Shown: one piece after another, positions 16,374 to 26,461 of the stretch
Position numbering within the stretch: the stretch's first letter is position 1
Layout: the number at the start of each line of letters is the position of its first letter
Source of the DNA: Simplicispira lacusdiani
GTDB taxonomy: Bacteria; Pseudomonadota; Gammaproteobacteria; Burkholderiales; Burkholderiaceae_C
DNA: 64,000 bases
Direction of reading: 5' to 3'
Assembly: GCF_003604195.1 (NCBI RefSeq)
Contig: NZ_QXGR01000014.1
Location: forward strand, 37,673 to 101,672
Notes under the pieces: model-generated
Database searches by the model: none
What the model saw: only the letters and a program-made list of their open reading frames with translations
Told to the model about the DNA's origin: nothing
Made by a program: the position numbers and the translations under genes

Positions 16374-16679
16374 TTACTTCTTGGCCCGGCTGGCCACCCA
16401 GCGGTTGGCGAAGGCCTGCACGTCGTTCAGGCGCTTGAGCAGGTCGCTGCCCGAGGGGGTGACGGCGTAGCCGTCGCTGCCATGGTCGATCAGGCCGGCC
16501 TCGCGCAGTTCCTTGATGCGGGTGTTGAGCGTGTTGGGCGTGATGCCGCCCACGCTGTCCTGCAGCAGGCGGAAGGTTTGCGGATGCCCGTCCCGCAGGG
16601 CCCACAGCACGCGCAGTGCGTAGCGGCATTCGAGCCGTTCGAACAGCTGGTGGATGGCGGCGTTTTCTTTGGAGCTCAT
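16374..16679 (-). CDS. HxlR-like winged-helix transcriptional regulator
   Basis: A 101-aa protein made almost entirely of a winged helix-turn-helix: YALRVLWALRDGHPQTFRLLQDSVGGITPNTLNTRIKELREAGLI, then a wing ending YAVTPSGSDLL. The pattern resembles HxlR/MarR-like regulators, but the N-terminal Cys used by redox-sensing HxlR proteins is absent (Cys19 of RLECRY is the only Cys near the N-terminus). It is a single gene on the minus strand; the target is unknown, and the divergent CoA-transferase gene is a possible candidate. Confidence 0.8.
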   Translation of the reverse strand: MSSKENAAIHQLFERLECRYALRVLWALRDGHPQTFRLLQDSVGGITPNTLNTRIKELREAGLIDHGSDGYAVTPSGSDLLKRLNDVQAFANRWVASRAKK

Positions 16680-16769
16680 GAAGCTTCTCCTTGCGCAAGG
16701 GGTGATGGGCGGCGGTACGGCGCGAGCCGGGCGCCTGGGGCGCTGGGCGGACTATAGCGCCGAACCGAT

Positions 16770-16790
16770 TTTGCTACAAGTTTAATAGCT
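16770..16790. repeat. Partial Comamonadaceae-type intergenic repeat
   Basis: TTTGCTACAAGTTTAATAGCT is a degenerate form of the GCTAT..ATAGC motif, located between the winged-helix regulator and the CoA-transferase gene. Confidence 0.55.
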
Positions 16791-16946
16791 CCAAACATAT
16801 ACCTGCAGGGCGCTGGGTCCGTGAATGCCGTGGAAACGCTGAAAGTGTTGTGGGGCTGCCACGGATTGGTCTAGGATGGCAGCCTCCAGCGGCCGGGTTT
16901 TCCCTCGCCGCCGCTGCGCCCCCCTCGCCACCACCACGCTGTTCGC

Positions 16947-18182
16947 ATGAGCCACGCCACCATCGCGCCTCTTCCCGCCACCCCCGCGCCCGCCGCCGGC
17001 CCGTTGCCGCTGCAGGGCCTGCGGGTCGTCGAGTTCTCCCACATGGTCATGGGGCCGACCTGCGGCATGGTGCTGGCCGACCTGGGCGCGGAGGTCATCA
17101 AGGTGGAGCCCATCGAGGGTGACCGCACGCGCCACCTGCTGGGCGCCGGGGCGGGGTTCTTTCCGCTGTTCAACCGCAACAAGAAGAGCATCGCCATCGA
17201 CCTGCGCCATCCCGAGGGCCAGGCCGTGGCGCGCAAGCTGGCGTTGTCGGCCGACGTGGTGCTGCAGAACTTCAAGCCCGGCGCGCTGGCCAAGTACGGG
17301 CTGGACTACGCGGGCCTGTGCGCGGAGAACCCGCGCCTCATCTACGTCAACCACACCGGCTTCCTGCCCGGCCCCTACGAGCACCGCACGGCGCTCGACG
17401 AGGTGGTGCAGATGATGGGCGGGCTGGCCTACATGACCGGCCGCCCCGGCGACCCGCTGCGCGCGGGCTCCAGCGTGAACGACATCATGGGCGGCATGTT
17501 CGGCGCCATCGGCGCCATGGCCGCGCTGATGCAGCGCGGCATCACCGGGCGCGGGCAGGAGATCGACTCGGCGCTGTACGAGAACAACGTCTTCCTCGTC
17601 GGCCAGCACATGCTGCAGTACGCCGTGACCGGCCAGCCGGCGGCGCCCATGCCCGAGCGCATCTCGTCCTGGGGCCTGTACGACGTGTTCAGCGTGAAGG
17701 ACGGCGAACAGATCTTCCTGGCCGCCGTGAGCGACGCGCAGTGGAACACCTTCTGCGAAGCGCTGGGCTTTGCCGACCTGCAGGCCGACCCGCTGCTGGC
17801 CACCAACAACGACCGCGTGCGGGCGCGGGCCACCATGTTGCCCGAGCTGCGCCAGCGCCTGGCCTCGCGCACGGCGGCCGAGCTGTCCGAGCTGTTCGAG
17901 CGCAACGGCCTGCCCTACGCGCCCATTCTGCGGCCCGAGCAGCTCTACGACGATCCGCACCTCAACGCCACGGGCGGCCTGGCCGACATCACCCTGCCCG
18001 ACGGCGAGCGCGCCGGGCAGACCGCGCGCACCACGCTGTTCCCGCTGCGCATGGACGGCCAGCGCCTGGGCGTGCGCCTGCAGCCGCCCCGGCGCGGCGA
18101 GCATACGCAGGCGCTGCTGGAGGGCCTGGGCTACACGCCCGAACAGGTGCGGGCGCTGCACGACGGCGCGGCCGTGGCCTGA
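16947..18182 (+). CDS. CaiB/BaiF family (class III) CoA transferase
   Basis: A 411-aa enzyme, the usual length for the family. It begins its domain with LQGLRVVEFSHMVMGPTCGMVLADLGAEVIKVEP, the class III signature. Asp151 in ALDEVVQMMGG aligns by position with the catalytic Asp of formyl-CoA transferase. Later motifs (GRGQEIDSALYE, GLPYAPILRPEQLYDDPHL) also match. It transfers CoA between carboxylic acids; the substrate cannot be read from sequence. A first stretch of about 20 residues is Ala/Pro-rich. It appears to be a single-gene unit. Confidence 0.92.
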   Translation: MSHATIAPLPATPAPAAGPLPLQGLRVVEFSHMVMGPTCGMVLADLGAEVIKVEPIEGDRTRHLLGAGAGFFPLFNRNKKSIAIDLRHPEGQAVARKLALSADVVLQNFKPGALAKYGLDYAGLCAENPRLIYVNHTGFLPGPYEHRTALDEVVQMMGGLAYMTGRPGDPLRAGSSVNDIMGGMFGAIGAMAALMQRGITGRGQEIDSALYENNVFLVGQHMLQYAVTGQPAAPMPERISSWGLYDVFSVKDGEQIFLAAVSDAQWNTFCEALGFADLQADPLLATNNDRVRARATMLPELRQRLASRTAAELSELFERNGLPYAPILRPEQLYDDPHLNATGGLADITLPDGERAGQTARTTLFPLRMDGQRLGVRLQPPRRGEHTQALLEGLGYTPEQVRALHDGAAVA

Positions 18183-18191
18183 TTCAAGGTT

Positions 18192-18246
18192 TTTTGGCCT
18201 GCAGCGCTTGCCAGTAAAGCGCGGATAGCTCTCTTTTTGATAGCGT
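18192..18246. repeat. Degenerate Comamonadaceae-type intergenic repeat
   Basis: CAGCGCTTGCC, AAAGCGCGGATAGCT and TTTTGATAGCG resemble the AGCGCT / GCTATC..GATAGC family parts but are imperfect. It lies between the convergent CoA-transferase and glycosylase genes. Confidence 0.45.
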
Positions 18247-18272
18247 TTCGGCGCGTGGGGTGGGGTTTTTTG

Positions 18273-18956
18273 TCAGAACCCCGGATTGATGCTCAAGGCC
18301 AGCAGGGCCGAGAGCTGGCACAGCGGCCGGCCCGAGCGTTGCTGCAGTCCATTGAAAGCCTCCTGGACCGCTTGCAGGTCGCGCTGGCTGGTGGGCGTGC
18401 GGGTGAGGATGCCTGCGGCCACCAGGCGGGCCACCACGTCGCTGGTCAGCAGGAAGCTGTCCTTGCCGGCCAGGCGCAGGAACCCGGCCGCCGAGCGCCC
18501 GCCCAGGCGCGCGCCGCGCTCGGCCAGCAGGCGCCACAGGCCGATGGTGTCGGTGCCGGGCCAGTCGGCGATGAAGGCGCCAAAACTGCAACCCTGTTCC
18601 TGGCGGATGTCCAGGATGAACCGGGCGTTCTGGGGGATGGTTTGCAGCTTGGCGCGGTCGCGGATGAGCCGGGCATTCTGCATGTGGCCTTCGATGTGTT
18701 CCGGGCCGAGCCGCGCCATTTGCTCCGGGGCGAAGCCCGCGAAGGCCTGCTCAAATGCCGGCCACTTGGCGTCAACCACCGTGTGCTGCATGCCCGCCTG
18801 GAACACCCGCTGGCTCATGGCGGAAAGATAGCGGTCATCGCCCTTGCGCCGCAGTTCCTCGGGGGTGAGTGCCCGGGGCAGGAAAGCCTCCAGGGCTTCG
18901 TCGGAGTCGAAGCGCGCTCGTACCGTGTCGTAGAGCCAGGGGTAGTCGAGGGTCAT
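18273..18956 (-). CDS. DNA-3-methyladenine glycosylase I-like protein
   Basis: A 227-aa protein resembling the Tag (Adenine_glyco) family. KWPAFEQAFAGFAPEQMARLGPEHIEGHMQNARLIRDRAKLQTIPQNARFIL matches the Tag core helices. The Cys/His zinc ligands of classical Tag (an N-terminal Cys near CxW and a C-terminal CxxH) are not seen, so this is a zinc-less branch and glycosylase activity is uncertain. The ATG at 18956 was chosen because an upstream ATG (18983) would place the start inside the terminator hairpin of rpoD. Confidence 0.7.
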   Translation of the reverse strand: MTLDYPWLYDTVRARFDSDEALEAFLPRALTPEELRRKGDDRYLSAMSQRVFQAGMQHTVVDAKWPAFEQAFAGFAPEQMARLGPEHIEGHMQNARLIRDRAKLQTIPQNARFILDIRQEQGCSFGAFIADWPGTDTIGLWRLLAERGARLGGRSAAGFLRLAGKDSFLLTSDVVARLVAAGILTRTPTSQRDLQAVQEAFNGLQQRSGRPLCQLSALLALSINPGF

Positions 18957-18981
18957 GCGGGTGGTTCCGTCCGGTGGGCGC

Positions 18982-19017
18982 AAAAAAGCCCGGCCCCCCG
19001 ATGGCGGGGCCGGGCTT
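18982..19017 (-). terminator. Rho-independent terminator downstream of rpoD
   Basis: A 12-base stem (AAGCCCGGCCCC / GGGGCCGGGCTT) with an 8-base loop; read on the minus strand it is followed by T6. It lies 16 bases after the rpoD stop and separates it from the glycosylase gene on the same strand. Confidence 0.88.
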
Positions 19018-19032
19018 GCGGGTCGCGCGTGC

Positions 19033-21402
<2,370 letters not shown>

Positions 21403-21633
21403 GTACAACCTCAGATTCAAAAAGGAAACAAAGAAAACGCAAGCGCCACGGATCCCGGCGCGGGAGGCACGGCAAAGGCAGGGCCTTCGCGGTTCGAGGG
21501 GTAAACCCTCAGGGGCAAGATGTCTGGGCGAACATTTGGTGTGCAGTCCTTGCGGTGTGGTGGGCGGTTGTGCGCGTTCGTCACGGTGGCCCGGCCCGGA
21601 GGTGCTGCTGTCGCTCTTGCCGATAAACCCTAC

Positions 21634-21639
21634 ATTATA
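21634..21639 (-). promoter_or_regulatory. Consensus -10 box of rpoD
   Basis: On the minus strand this reads TATAAT in the context GGTATAATGTAGG. It sits just after the dnaG stop codon, about 230 bases before the rpoD ATG, and so gives rpoD its own transcript with a long leader. No good -35 box at 16-18 bases is seen (TTGAAT lies too close, at 13). Confidence 0.6.
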
Positions 21640-21654
21640 CCGGCGATGCGCAAT

Positions 21655-23574
21655 TCAAGAGCGCGGGTGCGCCAGTTTCTCCAGCGCGACGCGGCGCGCC
21701 TGCAACGCCCGGTAGCGCTGCAGGGCGCCCGGATCGGTGCTGGCGGCGGCCAGGGCCTGGGTTTCCTGCTGGCGCAGCTGCTCGGCCAGCATGCGGTTGA
21801 GCAAGCCGCGCAATTCCATGCGCAGCTCCTGGGTGTCACCCTCGGTCTGGGCATGCGAGCCCGTCATCACGCGCTCGGCCAGCGCCTCGCAGGCATGGCC
21901 GCGCAGGCTCTCGCGCAGCACGGCCCAGGGCTGCGCGCCGTGCTCGTGGAACTGGTGCTCGATCCAGGCGAACAGCGGGCCGTGGGGCGCGTCCTGGGCG
22001 CACAGCACGTCGTGGTCTTCGTGCGCCAGCTCGTCGAGAAAGCCCATGTGCGACAGCAGCAGCCGCGCCGCGTGGTCGGCGCGGCCCGCGGGGGCCGATC
22101 GGGCGCTGCGCTGCGCCCCCGGCCAGGCCGGGGCGCGGGGCGCGTCTCTGTGGGCGGCGTGGCGCGGCGCGCGGGCGGGGCCGGTTCCGCCCTGTCCGGC
22201 GTGCGGGCCGCCCCCGTGCGGGCCATCGCCAGCGGCCGTCGCCGGTGCATGGCGCGAGCGGGCGGCGTCGCGGGCCGCGCCCTGGGTCCAGATGTCGGCC
22301 AGGTCGCGCGGGTCGAGTTGGGCCAGGGCGGCCAACTCGCCCAGGAGCTGGCGCTTGAGCGCGCCATCGGGCAGCGGCTCCCACAGGTGGCGGGCGTTGC
22401 TGGCCATGTGGGCGCGGCCCTCGGGGGTGCCGAGGTCGCATTGTTCGCTGGCGATTTCGACGAGGAAGCGGCTCAGCGGCATGGCCTCGGCGATGTGGCG
22501 GGCAAAAGCGTCGCTGCCGTGGGCGCGCACGAAGCTGTCGGGGTCGTGCTCGGTGGGCAGGAACAGGAACTTCACGCTGCGCGTGTCGCTGGCATAGGGC
22601 AGGGCGCCTTCGAGCGCCTTGCGCGCGGCGCGCCGGCCGGCGGCGTCGCCGTCGAAGCTGAAGATGACCGTGTCGGTGAAGCGGAACAGCTTGGCCACGT
22701 GGTCGGCCGTGCAGGCCGTGCCCAGCGAGGCCACGGCGTTCGGAAACCCGAGCTGGGCCAGCGCCACCACGTCCATGTAGCCCTCGGTGACGAGCACATG
22801 GCCGTGCTCGCGGATGGCCGTGCGGGCCTCGAACAGCCCGTACAGCTCGCGGCCCTTGTGGAACACCGGGGTTTCGGGCGAGTTCAGGTACTTGGGCTTG
22901 TCGTCACCCAGCACGCGGCCGCCAAAGCCGATGCATTCGCCCTTGACGTTGCGGATCGGGAACATGACCCGGTCGCGGAAGCGGTCGTAGCGCTTGCCGT
23001 CTTCCTCGTTCACGATCACCAGGCCGCTCTCGGCCAGCAGCGGGTCGTCGTACTGCGGGAACACGCTGGCCAGGCTGCGCCAGCCCTCGGGGGCATAACC
23101 CAGGCCGTAGCGCTTGGCGATCTCGCCCGAGACGCCCCGGCCCTTGAAGTACTCCACCGCGCGTGGCGACTGGCGCAGGTGCATGCGGTAGGCGCCGGCG
23201 GCCTTTTCCAGCACGTCGGTGAGCGTGGCCTGGCGCTGGCGCTGGGCGGCGGCGCGTTCGCGCTCCTGGGGCGAAACGTCGTCTTCCGGCACCTGCAGGC
23301 CCACTTGCTGGGCCAGGTCCTGCACCGCCTCGACGAAGCCCATGCCCGCGTGCTCCATCAGGAAACCGATGGCATTGCCGTTCTTGCCGCAGCCGAAGCA
23401 GTGGTAGAACTGCTTGGAGGGGCTGACGCTGAAGGACGGCGACTTCTCGCCGTGGAAGGGGCACAGCCCCATGAAGTTGGCGCCCCCTTTCTTCAACTGG
23501 ACATAGCGTCCGACGATTTCGACCACGTCGACGCGCGAGAGCAGTTCCTGGATGAAAGACTGGGGGATCGTCAC
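21655..23574 (-). CDS. dnaG: DNA primase
   Basis: A 639-aa primase. The N-terminal zinc finger (Cys38, His41, Cys59, Cys62, in LCPFHGEKSPSF..HCFGCG) is followed by the catalytic core (YFKGRGVSGEIAKRYGLGYAPEGW) and the Toprim domain with VTEGYMDVVAL and FSFDGDAAGRRAARKAL. A Gly/His/Ala/Arg-rich linker of about 75 residues lies near 425-500, before the C-terminal DnaB-interacting helices. It makes RNA primers at the replication fork. It heads the dnaG-rpoD unit; rpsU, which often precedes dnaG, is not here, and the upstream neighbour is a divergent binding-protein gene. Confidence 0.97.
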   Translation of the reverse strand: MTIPQSFIQELLSRVDVVEIVGRYVQLKKGGANFMGLCPFHGEKSPSFSVSPSKQFYHCFGCGKNGNAIGFLMEHAGMGFVEAVQDLAQQVGLQVPEDDVSPQERERAAAQRQRQATLTDVLEKAAGAYRMHLRQSPRAVEYFKGRGVSGEIAKRYGLGYAPEGWRSLASVFPQYDDPLLAESGLVIVNEEDGKRYDRFRDRVMFPIRNVKGECIGFGGRVLGDDKPKYLNSPETPVFHKGRELYGLFEARTAIREHGHVLVTEGYMDVVALAQLGFPNAVASLGTACTADHVAKLFRFTDTVIFSFDGDAAGRRAARKALEGALPYASDTRSVKFLFLPTEHDPDSFVRAHGSDAFARHIAEAMPLSRFLVEIASEQCDLGTPEGRAHMASNARHLWEPLPDGALKRQLLGELAALAQLDPRDLADIWTQGAARDAARSRHAPATAAGDGPHGGGPHAGQGGTGPARAPRHAAHRDAPRAPAWPGAQRSARSAPAGRADHAARLLLSHMGFLDELAHEDHDVLCAQDAPHGPLFAWIEHQFHEHGAQPWAVLRESLRGHACEALAERVMTGSHAQTEGDTQELRMELRGLLNRMLAEQLRQQETQALAAASTDPGALQRYRALQARRVALEKLAHPRS

Positions 23575-23633
23575 GGGTGCTATTGTCCGCGTAAACTGTT
23601 TTTCAGTAATCGTTGCGCTGCGGGGTTGGCAGG

Positions 23634-24728
23634 ATGGTGGAGACGATCAGGGGGGAGAAGCCGGATGCTGCCGCGCCTCGGGGGAGGGCGTGGCGGCGCC
23701 TGTGCGCGCTGTTCGGGCTGGCGGTGCTGGGCCTGCTGCCCATGGCGCAGGCCGCGACCCCGGTCCTGAGGGTGCTGACCTGGCCCGGCTATGCCGATCC
23801 CGACCTGGTCGCTGTTTTCGAGAAGCGCCACTCCGTCCGCGTGGAGATCACCACCGTTGGCTCCGACGACGTGCTGCGCGCCAAGCTGACCGACCCCCGG
23901 GGGCCGGGCTTCGATGTGGTGGCCGCCAACACGGTGGAGATCGCCCAGTTCGTCGCGCAGCAGCAGTTGGCGCCGCTGAAGATGTCCGACATCCCGAACG
24001 CCGCGCGCCAACTGCCGCGTTTTCGCAAGCTCGACGCCATCGCGGGCCTGGCCCACCAGGGGCAGGTGTATGCCGTGCCCTACACGTATTCGGAAATGGG
24101 GCTGATCTACGACCGCCAGCAGTTCAGCGAACCGCCCGAGTCCCTGTCTGTGCTGTGGAACACCCGCTGGCAGGGCCGCGTGCTGGCGTTCGATGGCAGC
24201 AGCCACGGCTTCGCGCTGGCCGCCATGCGCCTGGGGCTGCAACCCTTCCGCATCGCCGAGGGGCAGTTTCCCGCCGTGGCGCGCAGCCTGGTGGAGCTGC
24301 GCCGCAACCTGCTGTCGTTCTACACCCTGCCCGAGGAATCGCTGGATCTCTTTCGCCGCCATCGCGTGGCCGTGATGCATGCCAACTACGGGCAGCAGCA
24401 GCTCAAGCAGTTCCAGGACGCCGGGCTGGACGTGGGCTACGTGGTGCCGCGCGAAGGAGCGCTGGCCTGGCTGGATTGCTGGGCCATCTCCAGCCGCTCG
24501 GTCCAGGTGGACCTGGCCACGCAGTGGATCAACTACATGCTCGATCCCCAGGTGAGCCGCGAACTCACGCGCCGCCAGGGCCTGGCCAACACGCTGGAGG
24601 AGCCCGCAGGACTGGCCGGCGGCGCGGTCAAGGGGCCCATCGTCTGGCTGGAGCCGGTGGAGGATGCCGACCGCCGTGGCAAGCTCTGGCAGCGCATCGT
24701 GTCGGGCGACCGGCCGGAGAGGTTCTGA
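23634..24728 (+). CDS. PotD-like periplasmic polyamine-type substrate-binding protein
   Basis: A 364-aa secreted protein with a cleavable signal peptide (hydrophobic ALFGLAVLGLLPMAQA, predicted cleavage after residue 40). The mature part is a type II periplasmic binding protein of the spermidine/putrescine class (VLRVLTWPGYADPDLVAVFEKRHSVRVEI, FDVVAANTVEIAQFV, VPYTYSEMGLIYDR, QWINYMLDP). No ABC permease or ATPase genes lie nearby. Instead its TGA is immediately followed by the GTG of a membrane diguanylate cyclase, which points to a sensory role like NspS (inference). The ATG at 23634 was preferred over a TTG at 23613. Confidence 0.85.
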   Translation: MVETIRGEKPDAAAPRGRAWRRLCALFGLAVLGLLPMAQAATPVLRVLTWPGYADPDLVAVFEKRHSVRVEITTVGSDDVLRAKLTDPRGPGFDVVAANTVEIAQFVAQQQLAPLKMSDIPNAARQLPRFRKLDAIAGLAHQGQVYAVPYTYSEMGLIYDRQQFSEPPESLSVLWNTRWQGRVLAFDGSSHGFALAAMRLGLQPFRIAEGQFPAVARSLVELRRNLLSFYTLPEESLDLFRRHRVAVMHANYGQQQLKQFQDAGLDVGYVVPREGALAWLDCWAISSRSVQVDLATQWINYMLDPQVSRELTRRQGLANTLEEPAGLAGGAVKGPIVWLEPVEDADRRGKLWQRIVSGDRPERF

Positions 24729-26432
24729 GTGCGCTGGAGAATCGGCGTTCGCCTGGGGGTCTTGCTGGCCTGCTTCAGTGTGTTCGCGGCGCTGCTGGTG
24801 GGCTATTTCACCTTCGTCTTCGCGCGCGACATGCTCAACGACCGCGCGCAGCGCTCGCTGCTGGCGACCACCCAGATCCTCTCCCAGCACATGCGCACCG
24901 GGTTTGCCACCGTGGGGCGGGATGTCGCCATGCTCGCCAACCTGACGGCGGGCTCGCAGGCCGTGGCGCAGGGCGGTGCCCACCCCGAGGCGCAGGCCCG
25001 CGACCGCGACATGCTGGCCAGCGTCTTCAAGGCCGTGCTGAGCGCGCGCGCCTCGTACCAGCAGATCCGGCTGATCAGCGCGCACGACCATGGGCTGGAG
25101 CTGGTCCGGGTCGAGCGCTCGGGCTCGGGGCTGGTGCGCGTGCAGGGCGGCGCCCTGCAGGAAAAAGCCCATTTCCCGTTCGTCTACGAAACCTTGAAAC
25201 TGGGCCCCGGGAACACCTATGTGTCCGAATTCGGTATCAACCACGAGGGGGACCCCGGCAGTGGCGCCGAGCAGCCGGTGTTCAGCATGGCCACCACCGT
25301 GGTGCATGACGGGCAGGTGGTGGGGGTGCTCGTCATCCGGGTGGTGGCCGAGGAGTTTTTCTCCCATTTCAGCTCCGGCCTGCCGGCGCCCTATGGCTTT
25401 TTCCTGACCAACCGCTGGGGCGATTTCCTCATGCACCCCGACCGCGGCCAGACCTATGGCTTCGACCGGGGCCAGCGCATCCTGGCCCAGGACAGCCTGG
25501 CCCCCGTGGGCCAGATCGTGCAGGGGCGCAGCCAGCATCTGGTGATGGCGCAGGACGGCGTGGACGGCAGCCCGCAGGCCTTCGCCTTCGTGCGCATGCC
25601 CCTGGGTTTCCAGGACGATGGGCGCTTCCTTGTGGTGGGGCTGTCCCAGCCCATGTCCGTGGTGCAGGGCGAGGCGGTGGAGCTGGGAGGCAATATCGTG
25701 CAGATGCTGCTGCTGCTGTGCCTGGTGGGCGTGCTGCTGGCGGCCTGGGTGTCGCGCGTGGTCACGGGGCCGCTCAACGCGATGGTGCGGGCCACGCAGG
25801 CCTTCTCGCAGGGGCGCGCCCATGGGCAGCTGCCCATCGAGCGGCAGGATGAGCTGGGCGAGCTGGCGCGCAGCTTCAACGACATGGAGCAGCAGATCGG
25901 CAGCCAGATGGCCGAACTCAACGCCAGCCGCGATGCCATGGCGCACCTGGCGCACCACGATGCCTTGACCGGCCTGCCCAACCGCCGCATGTTCGAGCAG
26001 CGCCTGGCGCAGGCGCTGGAGATGTCGCGGCGCACCGGCCGGCCCTGCGCCCTGCTGTTCGTCGATCTGGACGATTTCAAGGCCATCAACGACAACCTCG
26101 GCCATGCCATGGGCGACGCCGTGCTGCAGGCGGCGGCCCGGGCCATCGGGGGCGCCGTGCGCCAGACCGATACCGTGGCCCGGCTGGCGGGCGACGAATT
26201 CACCGTGCTGTGCGAGAACGTCGATTCGGAAGAAGCCGCCCGGCAGATCGCCACCAAGCTGCAACAGGCTTTCGAGCCGCCACTGGACATCCATGGCAAG
26301 CCCTATGCCGTGCGCGCCAGCGTGGGGCTGAGCCTTTTCCCCCGTGATGCCCAGGACGCGCACACGCTGCTTTCCAGCGCCGACGCCGCCATGTACCACG
26401 CCAAGCTCCGGCGCCGCGAGGGCCTGGAGTAA
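24729..26432 (+). CDS. Membrane sensor diguanylate cyclase (periplasmic sensor-HAMP-GGDEF)
   Basis: A 567-aa protein: TM1 (about 5-30), a large periplasmic Cache-like sensor region (about 31-315), TM2 (about 318-342), a HAMP segment (about 343-395) and a GGDEF domain (about 405-560). The active-site motif is AGDEF at 487-491, a variant found in active cyclases. The inhibitory I-site RxxD (RQTD) lies five residues upstream. It is expected to make c-di-GMP. The GTG start directly abuts the stop of the PotD-like gene, so the two are surely co-transcribed. A nearby ligand-loaded binding protein is the likely input (inference). Confidence 0.92.
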   Translation: MRWRIGVRLGVLLACFSVFAALLVGYFTFVFARDMLNDRAQRSLLATTQILSQHMRTGFATVGRDVAMLANLTAGSQAVAQGGAHPEAQARDRDMLASVFKAVLSARASYQQIRLISAHDHGLELVRVERSGSGLVRVQGGALQEKAHFPFVYETLKLGPGNTYVSEFGINHEGDPGSGAEQPVFSMATTVVHDGQVVGVLVIRVVAEEFFSHFSSGLPAPYGFFLTNRWGDFLMHPDRGQTYGFDRGQRILAQDSLAPVGQIVQGRSQHLVMAQDGVDGSPQAFAFVRMPLGFQDDGRFLVVGLSQPMSVVQGEAVELGGNIVQMLLLLCLVGVLLAAWVSRVVTGPLNAMVRATQAFSQGRAHGQLPIERQDELGELARSFNDMEQQIGSQMAELNASRDAMAHLAHHDALTGLPNRRMFEQRLAQALEMSRRTGRPCALLFVDLDDFKAINDNLGHAMGDAVLQAAARAIGGAVRQTDTVARLAGDEFTVLCENVDSEEAARQIATKLQQAFEPPLDIHGKPYAVRASVGLSLFPRDAQDAHTLLSSADAAMYHAKLRRREGLE

Positions 26433-26461
26433 CGCGCACCCTACACAACCCCACCGCACCG

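Noticed and set aside
16782..18161. 459-aa minus-strand frame opposite the CoA transferase
   Set aside because: Antisense low-complexity translation; the plus strand has clear family motifs.
23580..26459. 959-aa minus-strand frame opposite the PotD-like and GGDEF genes
   Set aside because: His/Gln/Arg-rich antisense shadow; no start signal or domain.
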